Origin: Floricoccus tropicus
GTDB taxonomy: Bacteria; Bacillota; Bacilli; Lactobacillales; Streptococcaceae
Reading direction: 5' to 3'
Assembly: GCF_001832905.1 (NCBI RefSeq)
Contig: NZ_MKIR01000020.1
Location: forward strand, 29,732-93,731
Length of the DNA: 64,000 nt
Part shown: positions 37,981-50,597 of the stretch, piece by piece
Layout: the number at the start of each line of letters is the position of its first letter
Numbering within the stretch: the first letter of the stretch is position 1
Program-made: the position numbers and the translations under genes
Notes under the pieces: model-generated
Database searches by the model: none
What the model saw: only the letters and a program-made list of their open reading frames with translations
Told to the model about the DNA's origin: nothing

Positions 37981-40242
37981 CTATTTTAATTTAGTTGTAT
38001 ATTCATCAACCAAATTTACTTTTTCGCCATACACTTCAAGATCAATTGCATCGCCTTCAAGAAGTGATAGGCTTACATTTTCAGCTACGTCAACTTTAAT
38101 TAAGCGTCCACGGTAAGTGATATGGAAAGCATAACCTGACCAGTCGCTTGGCAAGAATGGCGCAAATGAAAGTTTTCCATCCCAAGTCTTCATTTGAGCA
38201 AATCCTTGAACAATTGCTAGCCATGAACCTGTCATTGAAGTAATATGTAACCCATCTTCAGTATCATTATTATAGTTATCAAGGTCGAGACGGGCAGTTC
38301 TTTGGTACATTTCAACCGCTTTTTCATCCATCCCTAATTCAGCAGCAAGAATTGAGTGAATTGAAGGACTTAATGAACTTTCATGAACAGTCATTGGTTC
38401 ATAGAAATCAAAGTTCTTTTGTTTTTGATCAATTGAATATTGATTACCAAAAAAGTAAATTCCTTGAAGAACATCAGCTTGTTTGATGAATGGACTACGA
38501 AGAATCTTATCCCATGACCAATTTTGGTTAAGCGGTAAATCTGATTTATCTAATGCTGAAACTGGACGAATATCTTTATCTAAGAATCCATCATGTTGAA
38601 CAAATACATCAAGTTCCGCGTCATATGGATAGTACATTTTTTCTACAATGTCAGCCCATTTAGTAAGTTCTTCTTGACTCACTTCAAGATCTGGTCGTGG
38701 GTACTTAGCTAGGCTTTCTGCCGTGTACTCAAGAACCCAGGCAGCTAATTTATTTGTATACCAGTTATTGTTGATATTATTTTCATACTCATTTGGTCCA
38801 GTTACACCATGAATCATGTATTTCTCATTACGTTTAGAATAATGAACACGATCAGCCCAGAATCGAGCAATTTCCACTAAAACTTCAAGTCCTTCATGAG
38901 CAAGATATTCTTCATTACCTGTATAGTTAGTGTAATTATAAATTGCATAAGCCATTGATCCATTTCTATGGATTTCTTCAAAAGTGATTTCCCACTCATT
39001 GTGACATTCAATACCATTGAAGGTTACCATTGGATAAAGAGCACCTTTAAGTCCTTGTTGGCGTGCATTATGTTTAGCTTCCTCAAGTTGACGACGACGA
39101 TATTTAAGAAGGTTTAAACTTACACTTTCATCAGTTAATGCTAAATAAAGTGGAATTGCATAGGCTTCTGTATCCCAATATGTAGCACCTCCATATTTTT
39201 CCCCAGTAAATCCTTTTGGTCCAATATTTAGACGATCGTCTTCACCATAATATGTTGAGAATAGTTGGAATAAGTTAAAACGAATACCTTGTTGAGCTTC
39301 ATCATTACCAGAAATTACAACATCTGCAAGATCCCAACGTTTTGCCCATTCTGCTACTTGTCCATTATATAAATCAGCGTAATTTTTTGTTGCAATATTT
39401 TTAGCAATCTCTTTATTGGCAGCATGATTTTCATCAAGTGTTGCATAATCACGGCTAGTTGTAACAATTACACGTTTTTCAAAGTATTTAGTTTGATCTG
39501 GTACTATAACTGTTTCAAAGATATCAGTAACAGAAGTTTCATCTTTAGAATGACCAGATTTTTCAAAATCTCCAACATGTTGTTGGCTTGCTAGAACAGT
39601 AAATTGTTCAACACCAAATGGGTTTTCTTTTGTTTCAGTCGCTACCCATGAAACAGCTTCCTTATTTTCAGTTCCTAGAATATTCCAGAAATTTTCTTCA
39701 TAGTTAGAGTCTTCATTATGAACATCAGCATCAATAATACTTTCGATTTTAACATCATGATCTTTGCCATCTACATTTTCAAATGAAAAAGCATAGCTTG
39801 CAAATTCTTTTACTTCAAGTGAAAGGAAGCGTTCTGCTGATACCTTAACTCCATTAGTTGTATATCCATATGATAAAATACCTTTTTGCATGTCTAAATC
39901 AAGTGTAAAGTCAGTAACTTCTGCTGTATATAAGTCTACTTCTTTTCCATCAATATAAAGTTTAATTTTACCGAAATTTAAAGCATTAATTGCTTTACCA
40001 AAATATTCAGGATAACCATTTTTCCACCAACCAACTCGAGTTTTGTCAGGGAACCAAACGCCTGCAATGTAAGTACCTTGATGCATGTCACCAGAATATG
40101 TTTCTGCAAAGTTTCCACGCATACCCATGTAACCATTACCGATAGAAGTTAGACTTTCTTGCAGTCTACGATCTTCTTTTTCAATCTTGTTAGAAGTCAG
40201 ATGCCAAGGACTCACTTCCATAATGCGTTTAATTTTCTTCAT
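37981..40242 (-). CDS. mapA: Maltose phosphorylase (GH65)
   Basis: The enzyme phosphorolyses maltose to glucose and beta-glucose 1-phosphate. The 753-residue protein has an N-terminal beta-sandwich, an (alpha/alpha)6 barrel and a C-terminal beta domain typical of GH65. The general acid is Glu485 in TGPNEYENN. The phosphate-binding region is around [17 protein letters not shown]. Pairing with pgmB favours maltose phosphorylase over trehalose or kojibiose phosphorylase, although the latter are close relatives. Its promoter has a MalR-type palindrome between -35 and -10. Confidence 0.92.
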   Translation of the reverse strand: MKKIKRIMEVSPWHLTSNKIEKEDRRLQESLTSIGNGYMGMRGNFAETYSGDMHQGTYIAGVWFPDKTRVGWWKNGYPEYFGKAINALNFGKIKLYIDGKEVDLYTAEVTDFTLDLDMQKGILSYGYTTNGVKVSAERFLSLEVKEFASYAFSFENVDGKDHDVKIESIIDADVHNEDSNYEENFWNILGTENKEAVSWVATETKENPFGVEQFTVLASQQHVGDFEKSGHSKDETSVTDIFETVIVPDQTKYFEKRVIVTTSRDYATLDENHAANKEIAKNIATKNYADLYNGQVAEWAKRWDLADVVISGNDEAQQGIRFNLFQLFSTYYGEDDRLNIGPKGFTGEKYGGATYWDTEAYAIPLYLALTDESVSLNLLKYRRRQLEEAKHNARQQGLKGALYPMVTFNGIECHNEWEITFEEIHRNGSMAYAIYNYTNYTGNEEYLAHEGLEVLVEIARFWADRVHYSKRNEKYMIHGVTGPNEYENNINNNWYTNKLAAWVLEYTAESLAKYPRPDLEVSQEELTKWADIVEKMYYPYDAELDVFVQHDGFLDKDIRPVSALDKSDLPLNQNWSWDKILRSPFIKQADVLQGIYFFGNQYSIDQKQKNFDFYEPMTVHESSLSPSIHSILAAELGMDEKAVEMYQRTARLDLDNYNNDTEDGLHITSMTGSWLAIVQGFAQMKTWDGKLSFAPFLPSDWSGYAFHITYRGRLIKVDVAENVSLSLLEGDAIDLEVYGEKVNLVDEYTTKLK

Positions 40243-40282
40243 GATTTCTCCTATACTCTTATTGTTATCGTTTTCAAATACA

Positions 40283-40312
40283 TTTTACCACGCAATCGTT
40301 TGCATTGTCAAG
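40283..40312 (-). promoter_or_regulatory. mapA promoter with MalR-type operator in the spacer
   Basis: On the minus strand TTGACA (40307-40312) and TAAAAT (40283-40288) are spaced by 18 bases. The spacer holds the palindrome GCAAACGATTGC, the same 12 bases as at the dexB promoter. Confidence 0.82.
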
Positions 40313-40362
40313 TGCATTTTTCAACTATTTTTAGTATATTTATGAAATAAAATAATTATAAA

Positions 40363-40395
40363 AAAACAAAGCATTACAATCATATGCTTTGTTTT
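40363..40395 (-). terminator. Terminator after the alpha-glucosidase gene
   Basis: AAAACAAAGCAT and its complement form a 12-bp stem followed, on the minus strand, by a T-run. It separates the dexB-maa-agl unit from mapA. Confidence 0.88.
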
Positions 40396-40411
40396 GGCTT
40401 TTAATAAAACA

Positions 40412-42044
40412 CTAGTTTCCTTTTATATAAACGCGATATTCCCATGGATCTAAAATCATTTTCTTTGTAAACTCTCTTTGAATTTCTTGACCAAGATCTA
40501 ATTCTTCATATCCTTTAAAGTTTTTTTCTAATGCAAGCTTTTGCTTTTCAGGAGATAGATTTGCAATGACTAATATTTTTTTATCATCAAGTTTACGACG
40601 ATAAACAATAGTATTTTTATCTCCTTTATTAAAGAACTTAACATCTCCATTAACGATAACTTCATTTTCATGACGCAGATTTATCAATTTTTTATAGAGA
40701 TTTGTAAGCGAGTTTGGATCAGCTAGCATTGCTTGGGCATTAATTTCAAGATAACTTGGATTGACAGCAAGCCAGGGTTTTCCATCAGTGAACCCAGCCT
40801 CTTTTTCATCACTCCACTGCATAGGAGTTCTTGAATTATCACGGCTTGTTAAACCAGCTTTTTTAATAGCTTCTTCAGGAGTATCGCCTTCTTCAATTAA
40901 CTTATTGTAATAGTTATGTGAATCTGGTACATCAATTTGATTTATATCTGTAAATGGGAAGTTTCCAATACCGATTTCTTGTCCTTGGTAGATGAAAGGT
41001 GTACCTCTTAAAAGCATATAATGAACTGCTAAAGCTTTTGCTGAATCAAGAGTTCCATCTCCAAAAGTATCAATTGATCTTGGATTATCATGATTTTCAA
41101 TGTAAAGAGCATTCCACCCTCGTTCAAGCATATCTTTCTGCCAGCGCATGATAATATCCTTGTAACCTTTTATATAAATCTTATTATTTGGATCATCTGA
41201 TTTTTTCCAGTTATGCTCCAATTCAAAAATCATGTTAATATAGCCATTCTCATCTGTCCAATCTGGTGCTTGATGGCTTTGCACACCACTTGCTTCACCA
41301 ACTGTAAGGGCTCCATATTCATCAAAAATAGCCTTAATATCAGACATATATTCCTCAATACCAGATACATTCATAAATGGTTCCCATGGATCATTTCCAT
41401 GAGGACTTTTAATTTCAAAATCCCAATTTTCTTTCTGAATATGGCTAATAGCATCTAACCTAAACCCATCAATTCCTAAATCAAGCCACCAACGAATCAT
41501 TTTATAGATATCTTCACGCATTTTAGGATTTTTCCAGTTTAAATCTGGCTGTTCTTTTGCAAAGCAGTGGAAATAGGCCTGCTCAAGATTTTCATCATAA
41601 GTCCATGCACTACCACCAAAGAATGACTGCCAATTATTAGGCATCTTCTCAGGACTTGCATCAACCCAATGATAATAGTCATGATAAGGATTATCCTTTG
41701 ATTTTTTACTCTCAACAAACCATGGATGTTTATCAGATGTATGATTAACAACTAAATCCATAATTAATTTAATATCATATTCATGAGCCTTTTCAATTAA
41801 CTTTTTCAAATCATCAAGACTACCAAACATCTCATCAATGGCATAGAAGTCTGAAATATCATATCCACCATCAACTTGTGGACTCTGATAAACTGGATTT
41901 AACCAGATAAAATCAATCCCCAAATCATTTAGATACGGAAGTTTTTCAATGATTCCATTAATGTCTCCAACCCCATTACCATCAGTATCTTTAAATGATT
42001 TAGGATAAATTTGGTATCCTACTGATGATTTAAACTTTTCATCC

Positions 42045-42055
<11 letters not shown>
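40412..42055 (-). CDS. Alpha-glucosidase, GH13_31 family
   Basis: This intracellular enzyme should release glucose from short alpha-glucans. The 547-residue protein has the (beta/alpha)8 barrel with nucleophile Asp201 in GFRLDAISHI, acid/base Glu254 in TVGEASG and Asp323 in ENHDNPR, followed by a C-terminal beta domain. The residue after the nucleophile is Ala, which in this subfamily tends to go with alpha-1,4 specificity; isomaltases have Val. It overlaps maa by 11 bases and ends at a terminator. An oligo-1,6-glucosidase function is not excluded. Confidence 0.85.
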
Positions 42056-44281
<2,226 letters not shown>

Positions 44282-44308
44282 TCATTTCATTGCGTTGTAA
44301 CCGTCTTC

Positions 44309-44337
44309 ATTTTATCACGCAATCGTTTGCAATTCAA
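44309..44337 (-). promoter_or_regulatory. dexB promoter with MalR-type operator in the spacer
   Basis: On the minus strand TTGAAT (44332-44337) and TAAAAT (44309-44314) are spaced by 17 bases. GCAAACGATTGCGTG lies within the spacer, as at the mapA promoter. Confidence 0.82.
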
Positions 44338-44366
44338 CACTATAATTCATATATTAGGTAAGAAAA

Positions 44367-44392
44367 AAGCGATACACAAATGTGTACCACTT
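44367..44392 (-). terminator. Terminator of oppA
   Basis: On the minus strand AAGTGGTACACA pairs with TGTGTATCGCTT using wobble pairs, followed by TTTTTTC. Confidence 0.8.
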
Positions 44393-44405
44393 AATTTATT
44401 TGAGT

Positions 44406-46280
44406 CTATTTATCAGAAGGTTTATCACTTGTTACTGCAAGTTTAGCCCAAAGTTCGTTTTCACCGTAATCAAGAGTAAAGTTTTGTACACGTTTGTTTA
44501 CTGGAGTCCAAACAATTTTAAATGATAATGGAGTAACAAAAGCTGTTTCTTGAAGGTAGTCTTGATATTTTTGGAATGCCTTTTTACGATATTCAGGGTC
44601 CATAGCTTTTTCTGAATCGATATCGTTAAGGTCTTTAGTTAATTCATCTGAAGTAAAGTGTCCAAAGTTAAATGGAGCTGAAGCAGAGAATAAATCTTGT
44701 TGACTTGGTTCAGAAGATAATGACCATGCACCTTGAGTAATATCCCATGATTGGTTTTCTTTTGTTTTACCTGATGATTGAACAATATCACCCCAAGAGT
44801 TAAAGTCAGTTAACTTATTGTTGTAAAGTGATACATCTACACCAATTTGTTTCCATTGATTAATGTAAGATTGCGCAATTGGTTCTGATGTAGCTTGACC
44901 TGAACGGGCCATGAAAGTAAGTGAAAGAGTTTTACCATCTTTAACACGGTATCCTTTATCACTAGCATCATTAGTCTTACCATCTTTACCTTTAGCATCT
45001 TTATCTAGCTTCCATCCGGCTTCATCAAGTAGTTTATTTGCTTTATCAAGGTCTAGTGGGAATCCATCACCTTTGCTTGCATAATCTTTAAAGACTGGAG
45101 GAATTGTACCAATAGCACGGGTATTTAAGCCATTATTCAATGTTTCGTTAATTTGATCAGTATTAAGAGCGTAAGACAATGCTTGACGAACTTTAGGATC
45201 TTGAACTGGTGTTTCACGGTCAGATACATTGACAGATTTTTCTTTATCATAGTGTCCTACATTATAGTAAAGAAGTGAAACATACAAGTCTTGTTGTCCA
45301 AGAATTTCATAACCTTTTGAAGTTAACTTTTTAACTTCTGGATAAAGGTCATTCGTAGTACCATCAAGAATGTCAAATTCTTGTGCTTTAAGTGCAGCTA
45401 CTGCTTTAGCAGGTGTTACTGTTTTAACTGTTACTGATTTAAGTTTTGGTTTAGGTCCAGAATAGTTTTCATTCACTTCATAACGAATTGATTCACCTGG
45501 AACAATTTTTACTGGTTTAAATGGTCCAGCTACAAGAGGTTTGGTCGTTGTCTTTTCATCAGAAACAAGTTTTTCAAATGGGACATCCTTAAGGTAATGA
45601 TAAGGAGCAATTGTTTCTAAGAAATATCCATTTCCTGATTGAGTAAATCCTGGTTTATTTTCCTTAAATTGGATAAGAAGTTTTTTACCATCTTCACCAT
45701 CAGGGAATGTTAAACCTGAAATCTTATCAGTCTTGTTATTATGATAATCTTCAAGACCTTCAATATTAGCTAAAGAGTCTGTCCAACGAGTTGATTTAGC
45801 TTTATCATTTGCAATGATCTCGTATGGATAATATAAATCACGTGCAGTGATAGCTTGACCATCAGACCATTTCACACCATCGTGAAGTGTAACAAGTGCT
45901 GTTTTTTTGTCTTTATCAAATTCAATATCTGCTAATCCACCTTTATCTTTACCATTTTGAATAGTAAAAGATGAATCAATTGCAAATACCGGTGCAAATG
46001 CTGGAGATTGAACTTTTGAATCAATAGCATCTGTTGACAGGGGGCTTAACCATTGACCGATAAAAGGTGTTTCGGCAATATAACCATATGTTAAATCTCC
46101 ACCTTCAATTGCTTTATCAGGGTTAGCATAGCTTACGTTAAAATCCCCAACTTTTTCATCTTTTGAATCTTTTTTGTCAGTTCCTTTATCAGAACTACTT
46201 GAGCTTGAACAAGCTCCTAATCCAAGAGCGACAGTTGTAACAGCTGCAACTCCTAAGACACGTTTAACTACTTTACTCAA
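44406..46280 (-). CDS. oppA: Oligopeptide ABC transporter, substrate-binding lipoprotein
   Basis: OppA captures extracellular peptides for the OppDFBC importer. The 624-residue precursor has a lipoprotein signal ending in GLGAC (Cys24), a Ser/Lys-rich linker, then an SBP family 5 domain with LTYGYIAETPFIGQWLSP and LHDGVKWSDGQAITARDLY. The size of about 600 residues matches lactococcal OppA. It has its own promoter with a CodY-like box, and a terminator lies between oppC and oppA. It may thus be expressed more strongly than the permease genes. Confidence 0.93.
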   Translation of the reverse strand: MSKVVKRVLGVAAVTTVALGLGACSSSSSSDKGTDKKDSKDEKVGDFNVSYANPDKAIEGGDLTYGYIAETPFIGQWLSPLSTDAIDSKVQSPAFAPVFAIDSSFTIQNGKDKGGLADIEFDKDKKTALVTLHDGVKWSDGQAITARDLYYPYEIIANDKAKSTRWTDSLANIEGLEDYHNNKTDKISGLTFPDGEDGKKLLIQFKENKPGFTQSGNGYFLETIAPYHYLKDVPFEKLVSDEKTTTKPLVAGPFKPVKIVPGESIRYEVNENYSGPKPKLKSVTVKTVTPAKAVAALKAQEFDILDGTTNDLYPEVKKLTSKGYEILGQQDLYVSLLYYNVGHYDKEKSVNVSDRETPVQDPKVRQALSYALNTDQINETLNNGLNTRAIGTIPPVFKDYASKGDGFPLDLDKANKLLDEAGWKLDKDAKGKDGKTNDASDKGYRVKDGKTLSLTFMARSGQATSEPIAQSYINQWKQIGVDVSLYNNKLTDFNSWGDIVQSSGKTKENQSWDITQGAWSLSSEPSQQDLFSASAPFNFGHFTSDELTKDLNDIDSEKAMDPEYRKKAFQKYQDYLQETAFVTPLSFKIVWTPVNKRVQNFTLDYGENELWAKLAVTSDKPSDK

Positions 46281-46353
46281 TAGAATTTCCTCCTAAAAAT
46301 ACTTTTTCTTTTGCTAGCCCAAATATAACTCACACTTGCTACTAGTTGTTATT

Positions 46354-46416
46354 ATTATATATAAAATTTTCAATATTGTAAATAAGAATTGGAAGTTTTT
46401 TTATTTTCTGAAAATA
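46354..46416 (-). promoter_or_regulatory. oppA promoter with CodY-like box
   Basis: On the minus strand TTTACA (46377-46382) and TATAAT (46354-46359) are spaced by 17 bases. TATTTTCTGAAAATA (46402-46416) matches the CodY consensus at 13 of 15 positions and is fully palindromic apart from the central base. Confidence 0.75.
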
Positions 46417-46480
46417 TATTAATTTGTTATTTGTTATAAATTCTAACATAGACAAACTATATCTATTAATAGAACGTACA

Positions 46481-46513
46481 AAAAATAGTATAAACATCGT
46501 TCATACTATTTTT
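46481..46513 (-). terminator. Terminator between oppC and oppA
   Basis: AAAAATAGTAT and its complement form an 11-bp stem followed on the minus strand by a T-run. It ends the oppDFBC message or trims it. Confidence 0.85.
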
Positions 46514-46520
46514 ATAATAT

Positions 46521-47447
46521 TTATTGTGATTGTCTTTGATCTCCTGCACGACGAACTGCTTGTGCGACAAAAATTATGAGAATTACAATGATTAAGATGA
46601 AGATTGCTGATGGAATCCAAACCCAAGGCTTACCTGTCATAGTTTCAGGATTTGTAGCTTGGTTAAGCATTGTACCTAGAGAAGGTGTCCCAACAGGTAA
46701 TCCAAATCCTAAGAATGTTAACCCTGTTTCAAGTCCGATATTTCCAGCCAAATCGAGAGTGAGACCTGCAATAATCAATGAAATTATATTAGGTAAAATT
46801 TCTCTAAACATGATTGCAAAATTTGAAGAGCCAGAAGTTTTAGAAGCTTTTACATAATCACGATTTGCTTCAGTGAGTACCCTCGCTCTTATTGGTCTTA
46901 CTGTGCCAATCCAACCAAATGCTGAGATAATCAGAACTAAAGTCATTGCATTATAATTTGGAACAATAGTAGTTAAAACAATGATAATCATTAATTGAGG
47001 TAAAATAGTTAGGAAATCGACAATACGCATAATAATATTGTCGATGCGTCCACCATAATATCCGCAAATAATACCAATTGAAATACCAATAAAATTTGTG
47101 ATGAGTGTTACGGCAAACGCGATAAATAGTGAGTTACGACCACCAATTAAAAGCATTTTGAATACATCGTGGCCTGAACCATCTGTTCCAAATATATGTC
47201 CATCTGTAAAAGGTAATTTATACCTTTCTAAAAGATTAACTATCATATAGTCAGGACGCTTTACAAAAAATGTTCCACCAATGAATATACCAAGAAGAAT
47301 TACAATAAGAAGAATTAATGAAATCATTGCAACTTTATCTTTTGAAAATTCTCTCTTAAGTGCACCACCAAAACTTGGTGTTACCTGACCACTCATTTCT
47401 TTGTGTTTGATATCATCATTTTTTTTATTTATATCTTTTTTTGACAA
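46521..47447 (-). CDS. oppC: Oligopeptide ABC transporter permease OppC
   Basis: OppC is one of two inner-membrane permeases. The 308-residue protein has a polar N terminus, about six helices (first near 36-60), and the EAA cytoplasmic loop (KASKTSGSSNFAIMFREILPN) that contacts the ATPases. The start LKREFSKDKVAMISL is typical of the OppC N-terminal domain. It follows oppB after 12 bases. Confidence 0.93.
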   Translation of the reverse strand: MSKKDINKKNDDIKHKEMSGQVTPSFGGALKREFSKDKVAMISLILLIVILLGIFIGGTFFVKRPDYMIVNLLERYKLPFTDGHIFGTDGSGHDVFKMLLIGGRNSLFIAFAVTLITNFIGISIGIICGYYGGRIDNIIMRIVDFLTILPQLMIIIVLTTIVPNYNAMTLVLIISAFGWIGTVRPIRARVLTEANRDYVKASKTSGSSNFAIMFREILPNIISLIIAGLTLDLAGNIGLETGLTFLGFGLPVGTPSLGTMLNQATNPETMTGKPWVWIPSAIFILIIVILIIFVAQAVRRAGDQRQSQ

Positions 47448-47459
47448 AATTCAACCCTC

Positions 47460-48419
47460 CTAATCAATTCTAATGCGAGGGTCAACCCAAGCCATAATAA
47501 TATCTGATAACAATGAACCAATCAATGCTAATATACCAGAGAAAAGAATCAATGTAGTAAGCATTGGATAGTCACGTTGAACGATTGAAGATGTAAATAA
47601 TTGACCAATACCTGGATATCCAAAAATTGTTTCTGCAAAGATTGCACCACTTAGTAATCCTGTAATAGTGAATCCAAGGTTTGCAGCAATTGGTAGTAAA
47701 GCATTACGCAAAATATGTTTTCTAAAAATTACATTTTCAGATACACCTTTTGCACGAGCAGTACGCACATAATCTTGTACTTGCTCATCTAAAATACCTG
47801 TTCGAATATAAGTGAATATAGTTACTGTACCCAACAATGCCATAGTAACAGCCGGTAATATCATATGATGAATTTTTGATAAAAGTATCCCAAAAAAGCC
47901 ACTGGCATCCACATCAACCGTACCACCTGTTGGGAACCATCTCAATGTATATCCAAAAATAAAGATTGCAAACAAATAAATAATATATGCTGGTATACCA
48001 TAAGTAATTGAATTATAAATTAATAATAATTTATCTTGCCACTTACCTTCATTACGAGCAGCAACCATACCCATCCATATACCTACGATGTATAAGATAA
48101 TTGTTGTCATTAAAGATAGCCACAATGTATTACCAATACGATCTCCCATTACACGAGATACAGGTTGTTTCAATACAAACGATACTCCAAAGTCTCCATG
48201 AAGGGCATTCCCCATCCAACGTAGATATTGTTGCCACCACGGGTCATTTAAACCTGCAAGTTCACGTAAACGCTCAATCTGAGCTGGATCTGTACCCGGG
48301 GCTATTAACCCAGAAAATGGATCTCCAGGCATTGCCTTAGCAAGTAAAAATACAATGACACTCAGTAAAAACATCTGAGGAATCATCATCAATACTCTTT
48401 TTAATACTGTTTTCCACAT
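47460..48419 (-). CDS. oppB: Oligopeptide ABC transporter permease OppB
   Basis: OppB pairs with OppC. The 319-residue protein has an N-terminal helix ([20 protein letters not shown]), a periplasmic loop with MPGDPFSGL, and about five more helices. The EAA loop [25 protein letters not shown] contacts the ATPases. It begins one base after the oppF stop. The family includes dipeptide and nickel permeases, but the oppDFBCA order supports oligopeptide uptake. Confidence 0.93.
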   Translation of the reverse strand: MWKTVLKRVLMMIPQMFLLSVIVFLLAKAMPGDPFSGLIAPGTDPAQIERLRELAGLNDPWWQQYLRWMGNALHGDFGVSFVLKQPVSRVMGDRIGNTLWLSLMTTIILYIVGIWMGMVAARNEGKWQDKLLLIYNSITYGIPAYIIYLFAIFIFGYTLRWFPTGGTVDVDASGFFGILLSKIHHMILPAVTMALLGTVTIFTYIRTGILDEQVQDYVRTARAKGVSENVIFRKHILRNALLPIAANLGFTITGLLSGAIFAETIFGYPGIGQLFTSSIVQRDYPMLTTLILFSGILALIGSLLSDIIMAWVDPRIRID

Positions 48420-48420
48420 A

Positions 48421-49380
48421 CTATGCTTTTTCTCCTTTGCTATTTGCTTCTGGTAACGCTGCCCAGTGTGACGGAGAAACTTCCATTAAGTTAGGCAAAA
48501 GACGGCCACTCGGTTCATACCATTCTGATTTCGAAGACTGAAATTCAGCTTCAACTTTTTTACGATTTGCAGTATTCTCTTCACGTTTATTTACATCCAT
48601 TGATGGGATTGCCGCAAGTAAGCGCTTAGTATAAATATGTTGAGGATTGTTAAATATTTCATCACGTGGTCCGATTTCGGCAAATCGTCCATTGTGCATG
48701 ATTGCAATATTTTCAGTCATATGACGAACAACACCCAGGTCATGGGAAATGAAAAGAAATGAAATTCCTAATTCTTTTTGAATCTTCTTCATGAAATTCA
48801 ACACTTGTGCTTGGACTGATAAGTCAAGTGCAGATACAGGCTCGTCAGCAACGATTAATTTTGGATTTGTTGATATCGCACGGGCAATACCAATACGCTG
48901 TCTTTGACCTCCAGAAAATTGGAAGGGATATTGATACATTGTTCTTTGAGGAAGACCAACAATATCTAATAACTCAGCAACACGTTTTTTAGTTGCAGCT
49001 TCATCAAGGTTATCAAAGTTTCTAATTGGTTCACTTATAATTTCATAAATAGTTTTACGTGGATTAAGGGATGATTGCGAATCCTGAAAAATCATCTGTA
49101 CATCACGGTTATATTCCATTTTTTTACGGGTTGCGGGACTAGATACATCTTCACCCTTATAAATAATCTTACCATCTGTAATTGGTTCAAGACCAACAAT
49201 AGCTTTACCAATGGTTGTCTTACCTGAACCAGACTCCCCGACTAAGCCATAAGTTTGACCTTCTTCAATTGAAAAGTTTACATTGTCAACTGCGTAGACA
49301 TGATCTGTAACCTTATTGAAGAAACCACTCCGGATTGGGTAGTGTATTTTTAAATTTTCAATTCGTAATAGTTCACTCAT
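48421..49380 (-). CDS. oppF: Oligopeptide ABC transporter ATP-binding protein OppF
   Basis: OppF is one of the two ATPases that power peptide import. The 319-residue protein has Walker [13 protein letters not shown] near residue 49, signature [14 protein letters not shown], Walker [13 protein letters not shown] and the H-loop SHDLGVV. The C-terminal extension is the oligopeptide/dipeptide type. It lies between oppD (adjacent, no gap) and oppB. Confidence 0.95.
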   Translation of the reverse strand: MSELLRIENLKIHYPIRSGFFNKVTDHVYAVDNVNFSIEEGQTYGLVGESGSGKTTIGKAIVGLEPITDGKIIYKGEDVSSPATRKKMEYNRDVQMIFQDSQSSLNPRKTIYEIISEPIRNFDNLDEAATKKRVAELLDIVGLPQRTMYQYPFQFSGGQRQRIGIARAISTNPKLIVADEPVSALDLSVQAQVLNFMKKIQKELGISFLFISHDLGVVRHMTENIAIMHNGRFAEIGPRDEIFNNPQHIYTKRLLAAIPSMDVNKREENTANRKKVEAEFQSSKSEWYEPSGRLLPNLMEVSPSHWAALPEANSKGEKA

Positions 49381-50418
49381 CTATACGTTCTCACTTTCAT
49401 TTGAGTTATCTTGATCCTCAGGGAAATAAAAATCTTTCCACGATTCACCACGTACGAAGTGATTTGGAGCAACTTCATGTAACTCAGGTTTAGTTTTGCT
49501 ATATTTTTCTGTATCCATCCAATCAACTCGGTCTATGAATAAATCTCTATTACGATCCATATCCTTCAATGATGGAATTTTACCTTTAATAACATATAGT
49601 TCATCACTATCTGTATCAAGACTTGGATTTGCTCTTAATAATGAACGAGTATACGGGTGTTTTGGATTATTGAATAATTCAACTACTGGAGCAAGTTCAA
49701 CAATTTGGCCACCATACATCACTGCAACAGTATCCGCTGTTTCTGCTACGACTCCTAAATCGTGGGTAATTAAAATTACTCCCGCTTCTTTCTTTCTTTG
49801 AATATCTTTAATCAAATCCAAAATTTGCGCTTGGATAGTTACGTCTAAAGCTGTGGTTGGTTCATCAGCGATTATTAGGTCAGGTTCATTTGCAATAGCT
49901 AGTGCAATTACAACACGCTGACGCATTCCACCTGATAGTTCATGTGGATACAATTTAGCAATGCGCTCAGGGTTATTTATCCCAACTTCAGTAAGAAGTT
50001 GGATAACTCTTGCATCCTGTTCATTTGCTGGAATAACATCATGCACAGACATTGCTTCTTTTATTTGATCATTTATTCTCATAAGTGGATTAAGTGATGC
50101 TAGTGGATCTTGGAAGACCATACCAATCTTTTTACCACGAATTTTTTCATAATTCTTTTCGCTTAAACCAATTAACTCAGTTCCGTCAGCAACAGCACTT
50201 CCTGTTACTTTAGACTGATGTGGATTATGTAAACCCATTAGGGCAGTAGCAAATGTAGATTTACCTGATCCAGATTCTCCAACAAGTGCTACAACTTCAT
50301 TTTTATGTACAGTTAAAGATACATCTTCAATCGCTGTAAGGTATTCATCCCCAATTAAAAATTGAACCCCTACATTTTTGGCATCTAAAATTTTCTCATT
50401 ATTCAAAATTTCAACCAC
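49381..50418 (-). CDS. oppD: Oligopeptide ABC transporter ATP-binding protein OppD
   Basis: OppD is the partner ATPase of OppF. The 345-residue protein has Walker A GESGSGKSTFATA near residue 46, signature LSGGMRQRVVIALA, Walker B LIIADEPTTALD and H-loop THDLGVV. Its C-terminal segment ends with an oligopeptide-type extension. The first gene of oppDFBC, it appears to start at GTG (50418) with a weak ribosome binding site; the start is uncertain by a few residues. The order oppD-F-B-C-A is that of L. lactis. Confidence 0.93.
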   Translation of the reverse strand: MVEILNNEKILDAKNVGVQFLIGDEYLTAIEDVSLTVHKNEVVALVGESGSGKSTFATALMGLHNPHQSKVTGSAVADGTELIGLSEKNYEKIRGKKIGMVFQDPLASLNPLMRINDQIKEAMSVHDVIPANEQDARVIQLLTEVGINNPERIAKLYPHELSGGMRQRVVIALAIANEPDLIIADEPTTALDVTIQAQILDLIKDIQRKKEAGVILITHDLGVVAETADTVAVMYGGQIVELAPVVELFNNPKHPYTRSLLRANPSLDTDSDELYVIKGKIPSLKDMDRNRDLFIDRVDWMDTEKYSKTKPELHEVAPNHFVRGESWKDFYFPEDQDNSNESENV

Positions 50419-50441
50419 TTTCTTATAATTTATAATTTATA

Positions 50442-50499
50442 ATTATACTATAAAAACTTGTATACGCCAATGTACTAAATTAAGATTTTACAGAATATT
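50442..50499 (-). promoter_or_regulatory. oppD promoter with a weak CodY-like box
   Basis: On the minus strand TTGGCG (50465-50470) and TATAAT (50442-50447) are spaced by 17 bases. ATTTTACAGAATATT (50485-50499, plus strand) matches the CodY consensus with three differences. CodY control of opp is established in L. lactis. Confidence 0.65.
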
Positions 50500-50564
50500 T
50501 AACAATTGTTGACCAATTTTAAATATATTTACTCTTAAAAATATTAGAAGAACATATAAAAAAC

Positions 50565-50589
50565 ACTACTCAAAAAATTTCTGAGTAGT
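50565..50589 (-). terminator. Terminator of the maltogenic amylase gene
   Basis: ACTACTCA and TGAGTAGT form a hairpin followed on the minus strand by TGTTTTTT. Confidence 0.82.
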
Positions 50590-50597
50590 ATTTACTT

